Positions 47,733-59,206 of a stretch of DNA of 64,000 nt are shown here, in pieces. The position numbers were made by a program, and so were the translations under genes. The DNA is from Branchiostoma floridae. Its lineage: Eukaryota > Chordata > Leptocardii > Amphioxiformes > Branchiostomatidae. Below the pieces are notes generated by a model that saw only the letters and a program-made list of their open reading frames with translations, was not told the DNA's origin and ran no database searches. Within the stretch, counting starts at the first letter, position 1; each line of letters starts with the position of its first letter. The DNA is taken from contig NC_049992.1 in assembly GCF_000003815.2 (NCBI RefSeq), forward strand, positions 1,955,789 through 2,019,788. The letters run 5' to 3'.

Positions 47733-49501
47733 CACCGCGGAATGACACCTCCAAACCACGGACGGACAGTTGGCTGTCATGGTAGGATTGCTAATAGAGC
47801 AATCGTAGGGAATTTCGCTGACGGAAACGACCCTTGACCTCACTGAGCGACATCCGCCGGCTAGGTCGGCCGGGCTCGCATTTTGCTTAACTTTTCATCC
47901 AAAAATTTCCTGGTTTTAGTTCTCATCAAGAGCTCTACCTAGCGTACAACGTGTCTTAACTACTGAGGCACACGATTCTGCCAGCAAACGAGGTGGGGCC
48001 ACCGGATTCCCCTTGGAATCGGCCGATAGAGCGCTCCACCAAGACGGGCGAGCTGTTGGAACACCACGCCATCGATCTAGCCACTTTCGACAGTCAGCAT
48101 GCAGCTCGCTCCACCCAGGGCTCCGAAACATCACGTCACTGAAACTAGGACTCAGAAGACCTTGCAGATTCCACGGGGGACATACCTGCTCTCATAGGGG
48201 CCGTACGGCCTAGCTAGAGACCAAACCGCTACTGGAATTAACGCCCCCCACCCCAACAACTTCCTCGAAATTTCGCGCCCTTTTCGTTCTCGCGAGGCGT
48301 CCGTGATGTCGGCAGCCATGTTCCTACCGGCGGCAACTTCGTAAACATCTCGAACGACACCTCCTTACCCCTCAGTCTTTCCCCTTCCCGCCCGTACTAC
48401 CTACAGGGACCCAGACAGTAGGAAGTTGGTGTGCACCTACAGCAGCATGCTGAAGACCCTCGCGGGACCCCCCACTTCGCAGCACTCCAGCTAGAGCTAC
48501 GCGCCGTTGCATCCGCTCTCGGGCTAGCCTCTACTGCTCGCAAGTGCCAGGCGGAGTTCTGCAGTGCGATCTTCACCAGCTCGGGCCTGCACCCCTGACA
48601 CCACTGACTCTGCGTTCCTTCACAATCGACAACACAAGGAGACCAGCTCCAGCGGTGCGCTGAAGACCCTCAGGACCCCTCACTTCGCAGTACTAAGTTA
48701 GACTCACCGCGCCGACGCACCTGTTTCCGGCCCGAGTCTACGCTGTTCGACAGTGCCCAGCGGCGTTCTGCAGGCGGATCTTCACAAGTCCTGGACTGTT
48801 TCTTTGAAAGCTGAACTGTAATTTTACATACTCTCTACTTTACTACAATAACAATACTATTCTCCACACATTTCCGCTACGCGGTTTGGGGCCACCTCAC
48901 TACGCTCGGCTTGGCCGTTGATGTCTTTGCACAACCTGTAAGCCTCTCATCGAGCAGAATAAAGACATCATTTGACCCCAAACCGCGTAGCTTTCTCCTT
49001 GTGTCATCTCGGAGTACGTAAGAGTAATTATGGTAGGATTGCTAATAGAGCAATCGTAGGGAATTTCGCTGACGGAAACGACCCTTGACCTCACTGAGCG
49101 ACATCCGCCGGCTAGGTCGGCCGGGCTCGCATTTTGCTTAACCACCATCCCACCCTTGCTGCCTTGAAATTATATTTTCAAAGAATGTTACCGTAGCACT
49201 ACATGTATATGTACACTCACTGTATTGCTCATTATCATAGCCAAGATCTTGGTCTTAGACCCTACATTGTTGTAATCGGCAAGACCTTGGTCTTAGGCCG
49301 TTGATGTCTTTGCACAACCTGTAAGCCTCTCATCGAGCAGAATAAAGACATCATTTGACCCCAAACCGCGTAGCTTTCTCCTTGTGTCATCTCGGAGTAC
49401 GTAAGAGTAATTTGTACTGATGGACCTTTGGTGGCCTATCACTGTTGCTGTGGGACTTCCCGTCGCCATATTTGGGATTTGGTTTTCCGTCTTTCGTAAA
49501 G
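47733..49501 (+). pseudogene. Gene 4, second transmembrane exon split by an insertion
   Basis: Left part 47733-47778 follows the acceptor TTCTTCTCCGACAG and reads APRNDTSKPRTDSWLS in the phase expected from the upstream exon. Right part 49413-49501 encodes MDLWWPITVAVGLPVAIFG and a further hydrophobic stretch to a donor AAAG|GTGAGA in phase 1. Omitting 47779-49412 makes one 135-bp phase 1-1 exon without a stop. With the insertion present, a TAG follows within two codons. Alternatively ATG 49420-49422 now serves as a new start for a membrane-anchored glycosyltransferase made on its own, or the exon is skipped. Confidence 0.5.
47779..49412 (+). mobile_element. GC-rich insertion with tandem end repeats (unclassified element)
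   Basis: A 113-bp segment A (47779-47891) recurs at 49030-49142, and a roughly 117-bp segment B (48913-49029) recurs at 49296-49412. The order A...B A...B suggests a full copy (47779-49028) followed head to tail by an internally deleted copy. B contains a stem (GATGTCTTT/AAAGACATC) with AATAAA, and in the first copy an outer stem (GCTACGCGG/CCGCGTAGC). Inside lie two diverged repeats around 48440 and 48655. No transposase or integrase frame and no clear target duplication. Confidence 0.55.
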
Positions 49502-50043
49502 GTGAGAATCAGACATATAAATCGTAAAAATTTTTGTCAATACTTGTGTTTATCAGGCTGCAATACTTGGCTGCCTGAACCAATCTGATCACATTTTTTT
49601 CGTGTTCGGTCGCTGATTATCAAAGAGAAACAGAAGAAAAATAATGAAAAAGGTACTGTGGCCAGAAGCTCTTAAATAGAATAAGAAGGTACGTGTCTGA
49701 AAAGCCTTAGCCCTGAGGCTTTTCTGCGTCATCATTATTTCTCAATACTGCTCATGCAAATATCAGCTGTACATGAAGAAATCTTAAAGACGTTGTTAGT
49801 CTATCATGTACATCGTTACTTACGTGAATGCTGACTTTATCACGACGACCGACGGATGGCATGAGTCCTCATTATCACACCCAAGCAAAGGCCTCCAAAG
49901 GAACGGAGCGATTCGTACAGCGATTCTAGTCTTGTTAGTTTTTGAATCAATGCTCACCGCAAAGACATGTATAGCGTTCCAAATCATGCAAACGTAGTGC
50001 ATTGTCAAAATCTAATATCTTAATTGTTTCTGTTTTGCTATAG

Positions 50044-51287
50044 GTTTTGGCAAACCGACAGTCTTGTTGATAAACGACGAGTATGGGACTTCCAAGGGAG
50101 GAATTTCTACCATCAACTGCCAGCTGGGCCAAATCCTGGCCAAGGCCAAGGCAGTCGTGTACGCCACAGCCCTACGAGTGCCGAAACAAGACCAGGAGGA
50201 AGCAGACAGAGATGGCGTCAAACTGATACAACCAGTTCAACTAGACGAAGATTCGGTGCCAACGCTAGACTGGCTTACCAAGTACCACAGTGTCCACTAC
50301 CCAAACCTCCCACAGGACGTCACCTGCATCATCGGCCACGCTGACATCACAGATACGGCGGCACGAAACATCTGGGAACAGCGCTATCCACAGGCAGACC
50401 TCATGACGTTCAACCACGTCATACCCGAGGATACAGAGTTCTTCAAGGGAGGTCAGAAGGCCATGAAAGCAAGGAAGAAAGAGAAGAATATTCTTCATAA
50501 CTCCAACAATGCAAAGGTAACTTTCTCGGTGGGCAGGCGAATCTTCGACCACTACAAGACCAAGTACAGAGGAGAAAAGAAACCACAGAGTCACCACATC
50601 TTTCTCCCGAAGCCATCCCACATGTTCCTTGCCATCGATGTGAATCCTGTAGACAAAGACTCAGAGAAGGTCGTCCTGTCCATCGGCAGGGTGAGGAAGG
50701 TGGAGAAGCTGAAAGGTCATGACCTCATAGCACAGTCCATGAGGAAAGTGGTGAGGATAATCAAGAATGTCCGTTGGGCCGTGCGTGGCATCAGCGAGGA
50801 TGATTGGGAGACGAGCCTGAAAATCCTGGAGGACAACTTGAACAGCCCCGATCTGAATCCCACCCTCCTGCCGTACGGAACCCAGGAGGACATCAGGGAC
50901 GACATGATGACAGCCCACCTGGTCCTGATGCCGTCCCGCTCTGAGCCGTTCGGACTGGTCGGCCTGGAGGCCATCGCGGCGGGCATCCCCGTCCTCATCT
51001 CCGACAAGACCGGCCTGGCAGGGATGATCCTCGACCTGATCAAACAGAAGAAGCTCAGCGCAGAGCACAGGCACGTCATCGTGGAGACCAGCGTGAATGA
51101 CTTCGATCGAGCCGGAGACGCGAAGAGGTGGGCAGACAGAATCGTGGACATCCTCAACCACAGCGACTCGGAGTTCGCGAAAGCCGCCCGGTTGAAGCGG
51201 GAGCTGGTGGAGTCCAGGTACTGGGAGGAATCCCACCGCACCTTCCTGCAGGCCTGCGGCATCCCGGCTGGAGCTGCAGATCTGTAG
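50044..51287 (+). CDS. Gene 4, GT-B glycosyltransferase (GT4-like) terminal exon
   Basis: After the acceptor TTTTGCTATAG, read in phase 1: GFGKPTVLLINDEYGTSKGG. It is 414 codons and collinear with 17298-18535, near-identical in the C-terminal half. Same motifs: IIGHADITDTAARNIWEQRYP, IGRVRKVEKLKGHDL, and SEPFGLVGLEAIAAGIPVL with the E-x7-E pair. It ends GIPAGAADL. It can be the C-terminus of the ZU5-membrane protein or, from ATG 49420, a separate type of membrane-anchored enzyme. The N-terminal half has diverged more (for example residues after KARKKEKN), which may reflect different acceptors or partners. Confidence 0.85.
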
Positions 51288-52246
51288 AGGTTAGGGGGCA
51301 ACAGTGGGAGCGGCGATGCAGCAATCGTTCTGGTAAGCTGTTTTGATTACTTAATGCCATCTCATGGAAGAATTATATTTTGTAAAAATTAGCTTCTTCA
51401 ACTAGTTCTAATCCCTTTTTGCTGACCACCTCACAACATTAATTCAGAACTTGCAGTTGCCCATGTCTACAGCCTGTTCTGAAAGTTCAAGCAAAGCCAT
51501 CCACAACCACAATGGTATTGTACCTTAAATAGTTGTTTAGAGCTTCATTGCTTTTTGTTTACAGACCTGACTGAGACAAATGGGCCGACCGGATGCAGTA
51601 AGAGCTCACGGGGACCCTTAAGCCTGGCAAGAACTCATGATGTGAGTAATATATGAAACTGCTATGAAAATGTTATTCTTGAATGTGTTACTTTCTGTAA
51701 ATGGACAGACGCCCCGAAGAAAACTGCAGCCGTACCTACCGTTGACTGTTTAAACGGCTGACTTTCTTTAAGGTCATCTTTACAATGAAACCCTTAAATA
51801 TTTTGGCCTTACGATTAGAACTTTATCATAATATATAATAGAATATATCAACCCTGGCTTTTCCATCTTATATGAGACTTTATGTTTTGCCTAATGTTAA
51901 AGCTGCTGGTAACTTATTCAAATGCCACTGCCTTTGTATTTGGACGCTCTTTCAGTGATCACTTACAATATACACCCCCATTGTCTTTCCAGGTCATCAC
52001 TGAAGTGAGATACTTCAAGTGATATTCAACCGGAGTACAAGCAGAATTAGGAAGGATCTACTGAGACTCCGTTTGACAGATATATAAAACTTCCTATGGG
52101 AGTAGTTTGCGTGAATTATTACAGCATGTTGTTGTAATTTATTACACCGTTTCCCAACAGTAAAGAGTAGAGCTGCGGGAAAAATGTAAAATGTCTCATT
52201 TTTGAGATAAAGGAAATCTACCCCTGTAGATAAATCAATCAATAAA
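51288..52246 (+). other. Gene 4 spliced 3' UTR and polyadenylation signal
   Basis: Conserved with gene 2: donor at 51333 (GTTCTG|GTAAGC), exon 51565-51641 (TTTACAG acceptor, GAT|GTGAGT donor), last exon from 51993 (CTTTCCAG|GTCATCACTGAAG), and AATAAA at 52241-52246. The exons share GGGGACCCTTAAGCCTGGC but no open frame. Confidence 0.55.
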
Positions 52247-52310
52247 CCTCGATTCCAGTTATGAGCAGCGTTTATTTACGTCTTAATCCTTCCTATCACC
52301 ATGTAGAATA

Positions 52311-52637
52311 GCGTGAATGTGAGTCAGCACCAAGGACAGGTCTGTCTGCCTATGTGTGAATGTGAGTCAGCACCAAGGATAGGTCTGTCAACCTATGTGT
52401 GAATGTGAGTCGGCACCAAGGACAGGTCTGTCTGCCTATGTGTGAATGTGAGTCAGCACCAAGGACAGGTCTGTCTGCCTATGTGTGAATGTGAGTCAGC
52501 ACCAAGGACAGGTCTGTCTGCCTATGTGTGAATGTGAGTCAGCACCAAGGACAGGTCTGTCTGCCTATGTGTGAATGTGAGTCAGCACCAAGGACAGGTC
52601 TGTCTGCCTATGTGTGAATGTGAGTAGCACCAAGGAC
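52311..52637 (+). repeat. 43-bp minisatellite, about 7.6 copies
   Basis: Same unit as 19543-21577, at the same place relative to the glycosyltransferase stop, with a TGAGTCAGCA motif in nearly every unit. The last unit is degraded. Confidence 0.95.
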
Positions 52638-55160
52638 GAGCTACTCCGTGAATGTAGTGCAATGATGAAGTGGTAAACCTAATAGTGAGCTACACGAACT
52701 GCTAACAGGTGTTTCCCTAAACTACATTTGAGTTATAAGACAGCTTTCGTGTGCGAGTTTTAATGCGGACTCCTAACGGCTATGTCAATAGCTAATAGAC
52801 CCAGAAAGGCGATCATATTAGGCTCTTAGTTCAGTTAAGTATTCACGTAGTAGACGTGTATTGTCATCATGTAATAGACGCGTATTGAATGATAAGCGTG
52901 GCTCCAGGGGCTCGTCGTTGGGCAGTCACACTTCCCAATTCTACCTAGGTTTCAGACTCTTACTTTGGTTCCTATGACGTAGTGTTTTGGGGACAACCAC
53001 AGGGTATTCATGCGATAACATTCCACGCCGTAAAGCGTGGTGTGTTTATAATTGACTAGTGAGGCAAAACATGTCAAGACTCTGCTTAGTATCAATAGCT
53101 TTCAGGGGCACACATACTTTCTTGCTGGGAAAACAAACAGACCTGACACTGCTACTGAGGTAACATCTGCATGTCATTAGCACGATGATTGACATGTTTG
53201 CACGCAACAGGTAGCCGTTCAATGACAACCCAGACACAGCCACGCACCGTTACACCTGCGGCATGGTAGGGTAAGTTGCGGGGCCTACACTCAGGCTATT
53301 CATGGCTCTGGACCCGGGTCGCGGCCATTGTTTTGAGTTATTCACAGTAGAAACATCGTTTCGTGTAAAAGGTGACACCAAAATTATCATAAAAGTTGTC
53401 TGTCATAAAATCCAACTGTTCTGTTTAGTGGCGATGGTGTGGCATACATTATGTTGGGCTCGGAATCAAGAGGTCCTGGACTCGATACTCGCCATGCCAC
53501 CGACATTGTGCCCTTCGGAAAGACACTTTACACAAATTGTCCTTACAGTTGAGTGGCGCCCATGGAGCCACTCGGCTAAACATGTGTTCCCAAAACACAC
53601 ACACACACAGTCTGTCACAGTGCGCCGATGTGCCCACATGTATTTGCCACCATGAGCCGTGGATGCTTTTTGCCGCTAATGAGGAGGATTTGGCCTCACG
53701 TATACAAAACACGTTTCACCTGTAGATAATTGCATTGGGACTTAATCAAATTCTAGGCTTTACGTATACGGTCACAAAACAGACCAAGCGCTTCTTAACA
53801 CGCGTGTCTGGTTCAAACGCTTTGCTAACCGACCCCCCGTACGTGGCTGTATGCAGCCAAATAGACCCGACAGGCTACACTGATTTTCCTGAATGCAGTG
53901 GCAAGTTGATTTATACATTTGCACGCAACAGGTAGAATCTCCATGACAACCGGATCAACACCAGGTACACATTTGCGTAAGGGGGAGTAACGCACCGACG
54001 GAGGGGCCCACAGTTCCTGCAGGGCCTTGTAGGGCTTAGGCCCCGGGCCGGACAGGCTCGCCACTCTTTTTCCGAATTTTCAACGACAATGAACAATAGG
54101 AGGACAAGGAGCTGACAACATTTAAAGCTTGTGGCGTCTTCTTGCGGAAGGAATAAGAACTAAACGGCAAAATCAAGCAAGACTTGTGCAAGGCCATCTC
54201 TAACTTTCGTTGTTTTTCTACCTGCTGACTAAACGTGAGTTCAAAACTTTTCCTCAGTAATACCTTTTTATAGACTGACGTTTGTGCCTCCTAAAACACT
54301 ATATGGCAAGGTTTAGCGGTGTTTTTATTAACTTATATGTACAATGCTTTGCTGCATTTAAGAAAAAATAGCACGAGAACTATAGAGTAACGACGTTTGC
54401 CATTGAAAACTACCCACCATGTTCCCCACTGTACACAAGATAGATCTCGAATGGGACGGTCGATATTGCACATACCGTTTAGTGCCTTTGACTTTAAATC
54501 ATGGCGTTTGCGTTCGGCAAAGTGATTGAGTGAGCGAATGATCATGAGTGAGTGGAGTAAACGGCATACCAGGAGCATGAGTCATTGGGTGTAGCGATCT
54601 TTATGGTATTTGGCTAGTGCGTGGATGTTAGATTAAACAAAGATTAAGTGCTATCATTGGCCCCCTACTGCTTTTGCTACAGAAGAATTTCCGGTTTTTG
54701 TATCTTTTGTTTCAAGCAGGTATATAAAAATACAGTCCTGTTTACATGTCCAGCTTATATTTCTAGTATTCTGATTTGTTAAAGTAGCAATATGTCACAC
54801 AATCCTAGCACGTATAGAGAGATGTAGCAGCTACTTTGTGAACAAGTCACTGTTTACCCCACTCGACCCCAACCGTTAGACTCCACATTAATCTTTGTGT
54901 CGGTCGTATTTGATAACAGGTTTTCATGTCCAAGACTAGCCGAACTGTTTGGTCAGTTCCCAGTGACGCCGTTTAGATGCATGCTTGGTCTGGCGGTATC
55001 GGTGACTTTCTTCCATGGCTCAGCCGTACGTTTGTTTTGACGTCATTCCCATGACGTCAGTGTATCAGATAGATGCAATGTGGCACTTATTCTTGCCCAA
55101 GGTTTAATTAGCTATATCTCTACACTGATTTGTCGGATCATGTGGGCATCTGTTCGTTAT
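52638..55160 (+). repeat. Glycosyltransferase-type 3' flank, copy 2 (segmental duplication)
   Basis: Collinear with about 21880-24520. It lacks the large GAGT expansion of copy 1. No conserved open frame. Confidence 0.7.
54003..54234 (+). promoter_or_regulatory. Possible non-coding first exon (type 1) for gene 5
   Basis: Homologous to 5694-5935 and 23232-23471, ending CTGACTAAAC|GTGAGTT. It would splice to the acceptor at 61851 before the gene 5 ATG. It contains one upstream ATG. Confidence 0.35.
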
Positions 55161-55616
55161 TGAATCAAGAAAGTCGTTTAAGAACCTGTTAGAAAGGTCA
55201 CTTTTAGACAATCAAACATTGAATTAGTCTCCTGTTCATTGTTTTGCTTTTCTACATTTTGCTTGCTTTTTTAGTTGTTACATTTCTTATGCTTTTATAG
55301 TTCTTTTTTTTACCGATATATGCTTAGTTATCAATTACTGAACTATTATAATTTCATGCTATTTTGTTAAATGGTACAATACTCTGGGTTATATTATTGT
55401 TTAATGTATAATTTTCACATCTATCCAATCTTTATACTCATCGTTATCAATATGCAAGCTTATGAATTGTTAAATTGTATTATGATTTATTACTTTTGGT
55501 TAAAGAGCATGTAAGCCACGAGGTTTGTTTCTCCCCCTGCACGTTCTTTCATCCTTCAATTTTTGTTATGTTGCCTTTTTAAAAATTGTGTAAAATAAAT
55601 CAAATCAATCAATTGA
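55161..55616 (+). mobile_element. Insertion of about 455 bp, probably the 3' UTR of a LINE or a SINE
   Basis: Relative to the paralogous site near 24515 (GTTCGTTGGGCCTACAGTAG), extra AT-rich DNA is present here. It ends with AAATAAATCAAATCAATCAATTGAA, shown only in part: a TCAA-type tail like that of non-LTR elements. No protein is encoded. Confidence 0.5.
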
Positions 55617-55742
55617 AGGACCTGCAGTAGTTCCCGTGATGGAGCAATTAAGTAAACTTCTCTAGTTGTGTGGCACATAAAGGGCAGGCAGGTTAAAGTA
55701 TAAAGTTTAGTCCCATCGCCTTTTTTTGCGGTTGTAACTTAA

Positions 55743-58700
55743 GAGTCATTGCACGAGAGAACCAGGCTGAGGCCGGAAGATGGGGGTCGGCCAAATCGAC
55801 TCAAACTTTTTATGTGTGGTAGGTATGTGGAACTATGAACAGCCATATAGTGAAAACCCTCCAGCTATTTTTCGTTATGGCGTTCTGGGACCCCCCTCAG
55901 AGAACCTCTAAAATCCAACAATTTATGGCTGAAAATTACTGAACTTTCGATTGCTATCCTGATACATCTGATGAAGGTACGAACATAAGTTTTGCATTTC
56001 CATATAGCATGGGTCCTAAAGTGTTACAGACCAAAACTTGAAGATGATGCATTAAAGTTAAGAGGGTGTGCTAGGGGGTTACCTGAACCATTGAAAGCAG
56101 AATCTTTATCACTGTAAATTTCAGCAATTTTTAAGGCGCAATAACATCTATGCGCAGTGGGTCTGGTGAATGGTTTTAATGTTGCTAGAGAGAGGAACAT
56201 ATACTTATTCAAAAACAATCATAATCTATTTGGGCCATACATAACGCGAGCCATGAGAGGAGGGTCTTTATGGGGATTTTTCGGGTTTTGGGCTATAGTA
56301 AATCGGGTGTTTATATCACTTTATGGGGGTAAGTAATGGCAAATGTTTGTGTAGTTGCTTGTGAACCATGCATAATTGTCAAAATATCATTGATTGATAG
56401 GCAATATCAATTTGGGCTCCATATGGGGTATTTAGGGATACTAAAAAAGGAATTATGCTGACTTAATACATTTTTACTGTTGCTTTCTAATGTTATCAAA
56501 CCGGTACCTGTTCCTAAATTTCTTCGTACATACCAGCTATGTCGTGCACAATGAGAAGGCTCTACATGGGGGTTACCAGGACTCCACAAGTGTGATACCA
56601 TTTAATAAAATGGGCACATGAATGCAGATCTACTTCATACATATTGAGAATCATAGAACAAGACCACAACAAAGGTCAAGATTAACGGTCCAAATTTTGG
56701 GATGGATACGTGTACATTGTACTTTTTTCATCAATACGGGTGCAGTATAGGTACTGCTATAGACAAAAAGTATTACATCAATGGTTTGTTAGAATGGCCG
56801 AAAAATTTGCCTCCATTATCAAATCAGGTGAGGTGGTGTAGTCAGGAAGGTGAACAAATGACAAAACACACAGAGTATAATACTAGAATACCAAACAACA
56901 GATTCTTGATTTCGGTTCTTTCTCGTTTGGCCTTGGAATTGACGTTGGCATTCTACGAAATTAGTATACATGTACGTTTGCAGATTGTTTTGCAATCTAC
57001 GGCATATATTTGTTCGTTTTGTAGCTGCTTTGTATGAATTACAGTATGGTTCAAATCTAAACATTTTTTCTGACAATGATAAAAGCTGATAATTGATGTG
57101 CACACCACGAGCCAAAAACAAATCCTTTACATAGAAGTACATTAGATTTAAAAAATCTGATTAAACATTTAGCTGTAATTGCTAACAGATTGTGGTCGGG
57201 CCTAAAACTGGACATATTGCAATTGGGCACAAAATCTCTTGAAAGCCTTTTTTTAAGTTTTGGTAAATTACTTACTAATAGCTAAACTTACTTAGCAAAA
57301 CTCTGAAAAATCAATTTGCACATGTGCATGTGCCTAGGATAGTCTCCGATGCCTGTATGAAAGAAGGTGTCATGGAGCCTATAATGGGCAGATGAAAATG
57401 GTCTGATACAAGTTTTAGTTACTTTTAGCTTTAATGATTCAAGGCCGTTGGATATTGCCAGTTCACTCAAGTTTACATCATCATACATGACAAGATGGAT
57501 GCAGTCAACGCTAGTATATACACTGTCGTATGTTCACAGTGCCTGCCACTCGCCTTCCTCTTCTCTGATATCCCCTCTAGTTTATTGACTCCATGTCAGT
57601 GGCCACTGATTCTGTGCTTTCATGTTATTTCTGTGCTGCTGAACGGCTTGCACAATATTGTAATCTGCTTGGCTGTGATTTTTGTAATTTGTTACTTTTA
57701 TTCTTTCGTAGCGAAATTTTACAAAGGTGCCATCACCACATTAACAAAAGTGAACCAACTGTATTTTTTGTAAATTTACGTTTCGACAGTTTGCTTGATT
57801 TTTTGTGAGCTGTTTTATTTTGCAGATCGTACGATAGTGTTCCATTCTAAATGGGTTCTATATGTAAAAGTTTTGTGAAAGATTATGTTTTTGGTTTGTC
57901 CTTATGGTAATGGACGAATAGCCATTGGTGTACAGCACTTTGTAACCTAAACTGTGCCCTATGGTATACCGTAATTGATAAAAAAAGTACAATGTACGCG
58001 CAGTCATTGTTAAGATAGCCTTAATATTGACATTAGATAAAGGTAACTTCTTTCGTCCATTTCTTTAGTCGTATACTCGCATCAGTTCCCCAAATCAGCA
58101 TGATCTTATAGTGGTGAATGAATAGTCTGGCATACTAACAAACCATTGATGTAATGCTGTTTGTCTATAGCAGTACCTTTACTGCACCAGTATGGAATAC
58201 CTTAACTGATGAAAAAAGTACAATATACGTGTATCCATCCCCAAAGACGTTAATCTTGACCTTTGTTGTGGTCTTGTTCTATGATTCTCAATATGTATGA
58301 AGTAGATCTGCATTCATGTGTCCTTTCTTTTAAATTGTATCACACTTGTGGAGTCCTGGTAACCCCCATGTAGAGCCTTCTCATTGTGCACGACATAGCT
58401 GGTATGTACGAAGAAATTTAGGAACAGGTACCGGTTTGATAACATTAGAAAGCAACAGTAAAAATGTATTAAGTCAGCATAATTCCTTTTTTAGTATCCC
58501 TAAATACCCCATATGGAGCCCAAATTGGTATTGCCTATCAATCAATGATATTTTGACAATTATGCATGGTTCACAAGCAACTACACAAACATTTGCCATT
58601 ACTTACCCCCATAAAGTAATATAAACACCCGATTTACTATAGCCCAAAACCCGAAAAATCCCCATAAAGACCCTCCTCTCATGGCTCGCGTTATGTATGG

Positions 58701-59202
58701 CCCAAATAGATTATGATTGTTTTTGAATAAGCATATGTTCCTCTCTCTAGCAACATTAAAACCATTCACCAGACCCACTGCGCATAGATGTTATTGCGCC
58801 TTAAAAATTGCTGAAATTTACAGTGATAAAGATTCTGCTTTCAATGGTTCAGGTAACCCCCTAGCACACCCTCTTAACTTTAATGCATCATCTTCAAGTT
58901 TTGGTCTGTAACACTTTAGGACCCATGCTATATGGAAATGTAACACTTATGTTCGTACTTTCATCAGATGTATCAGGATAGCAATCGAAAGTTCAGTAAT
59001 TTTCAGCCATAAATTGTTGGATTTTAGAGGGTCTTTGAGGGGGGTCCCAGAACGCCATAACGAAAAATAGCTGGAGGGTTTTAACTATATGGCTGTTCAT
59101 AGTTCCACATACCTACCACACATAAAAAGTTTGAGTCGATTTGGCCGACCCCCATCTTCCGGTCTCTGCCTGGTTTTGCCTGGTTTTCTCGTGCAATGAC
59201 TC
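55743..59202. mobile_element. 3.46-kb long-inverted-repeat element flanked by TTAA
   Basis: The left arm (55743 to about 56797) and right arm (about 58130 to 59202) are reverse complements of about 1.06 kb. The outer ends are GAGTCATTGCACGAG and its complement, with TTAA on both sides (55739-55742, 59203-59206). The 1.33-kb centre has no transposase; a partial copy of arm sequence recurs near 57957-58005. TTAA targets occur in piggyBac and Kolobok-type elements, but the ends are not CCC. Open frames in the arms are mirrored and are not genes. It inserted into duplicated flanking DNA. Confidence 0.8.
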
Positions 59203-59206
59203 TTAA

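Noticed and set aside
50717..51301. Antisense open frames over the glycosyltransferase exons (also 17965-18549)
   Set aside because: Shadow of a GC-rich conserved sense exon; present in both paralogs only because the sense sequence is near-identical.
58717..58911. Small open frame repeated at 56024-56218 on the other strand
   Set aside because: Both lie in the inverted arms of the TTAA-flanked element; near-identity is due to the inverted repeat, with no recognisable domain.
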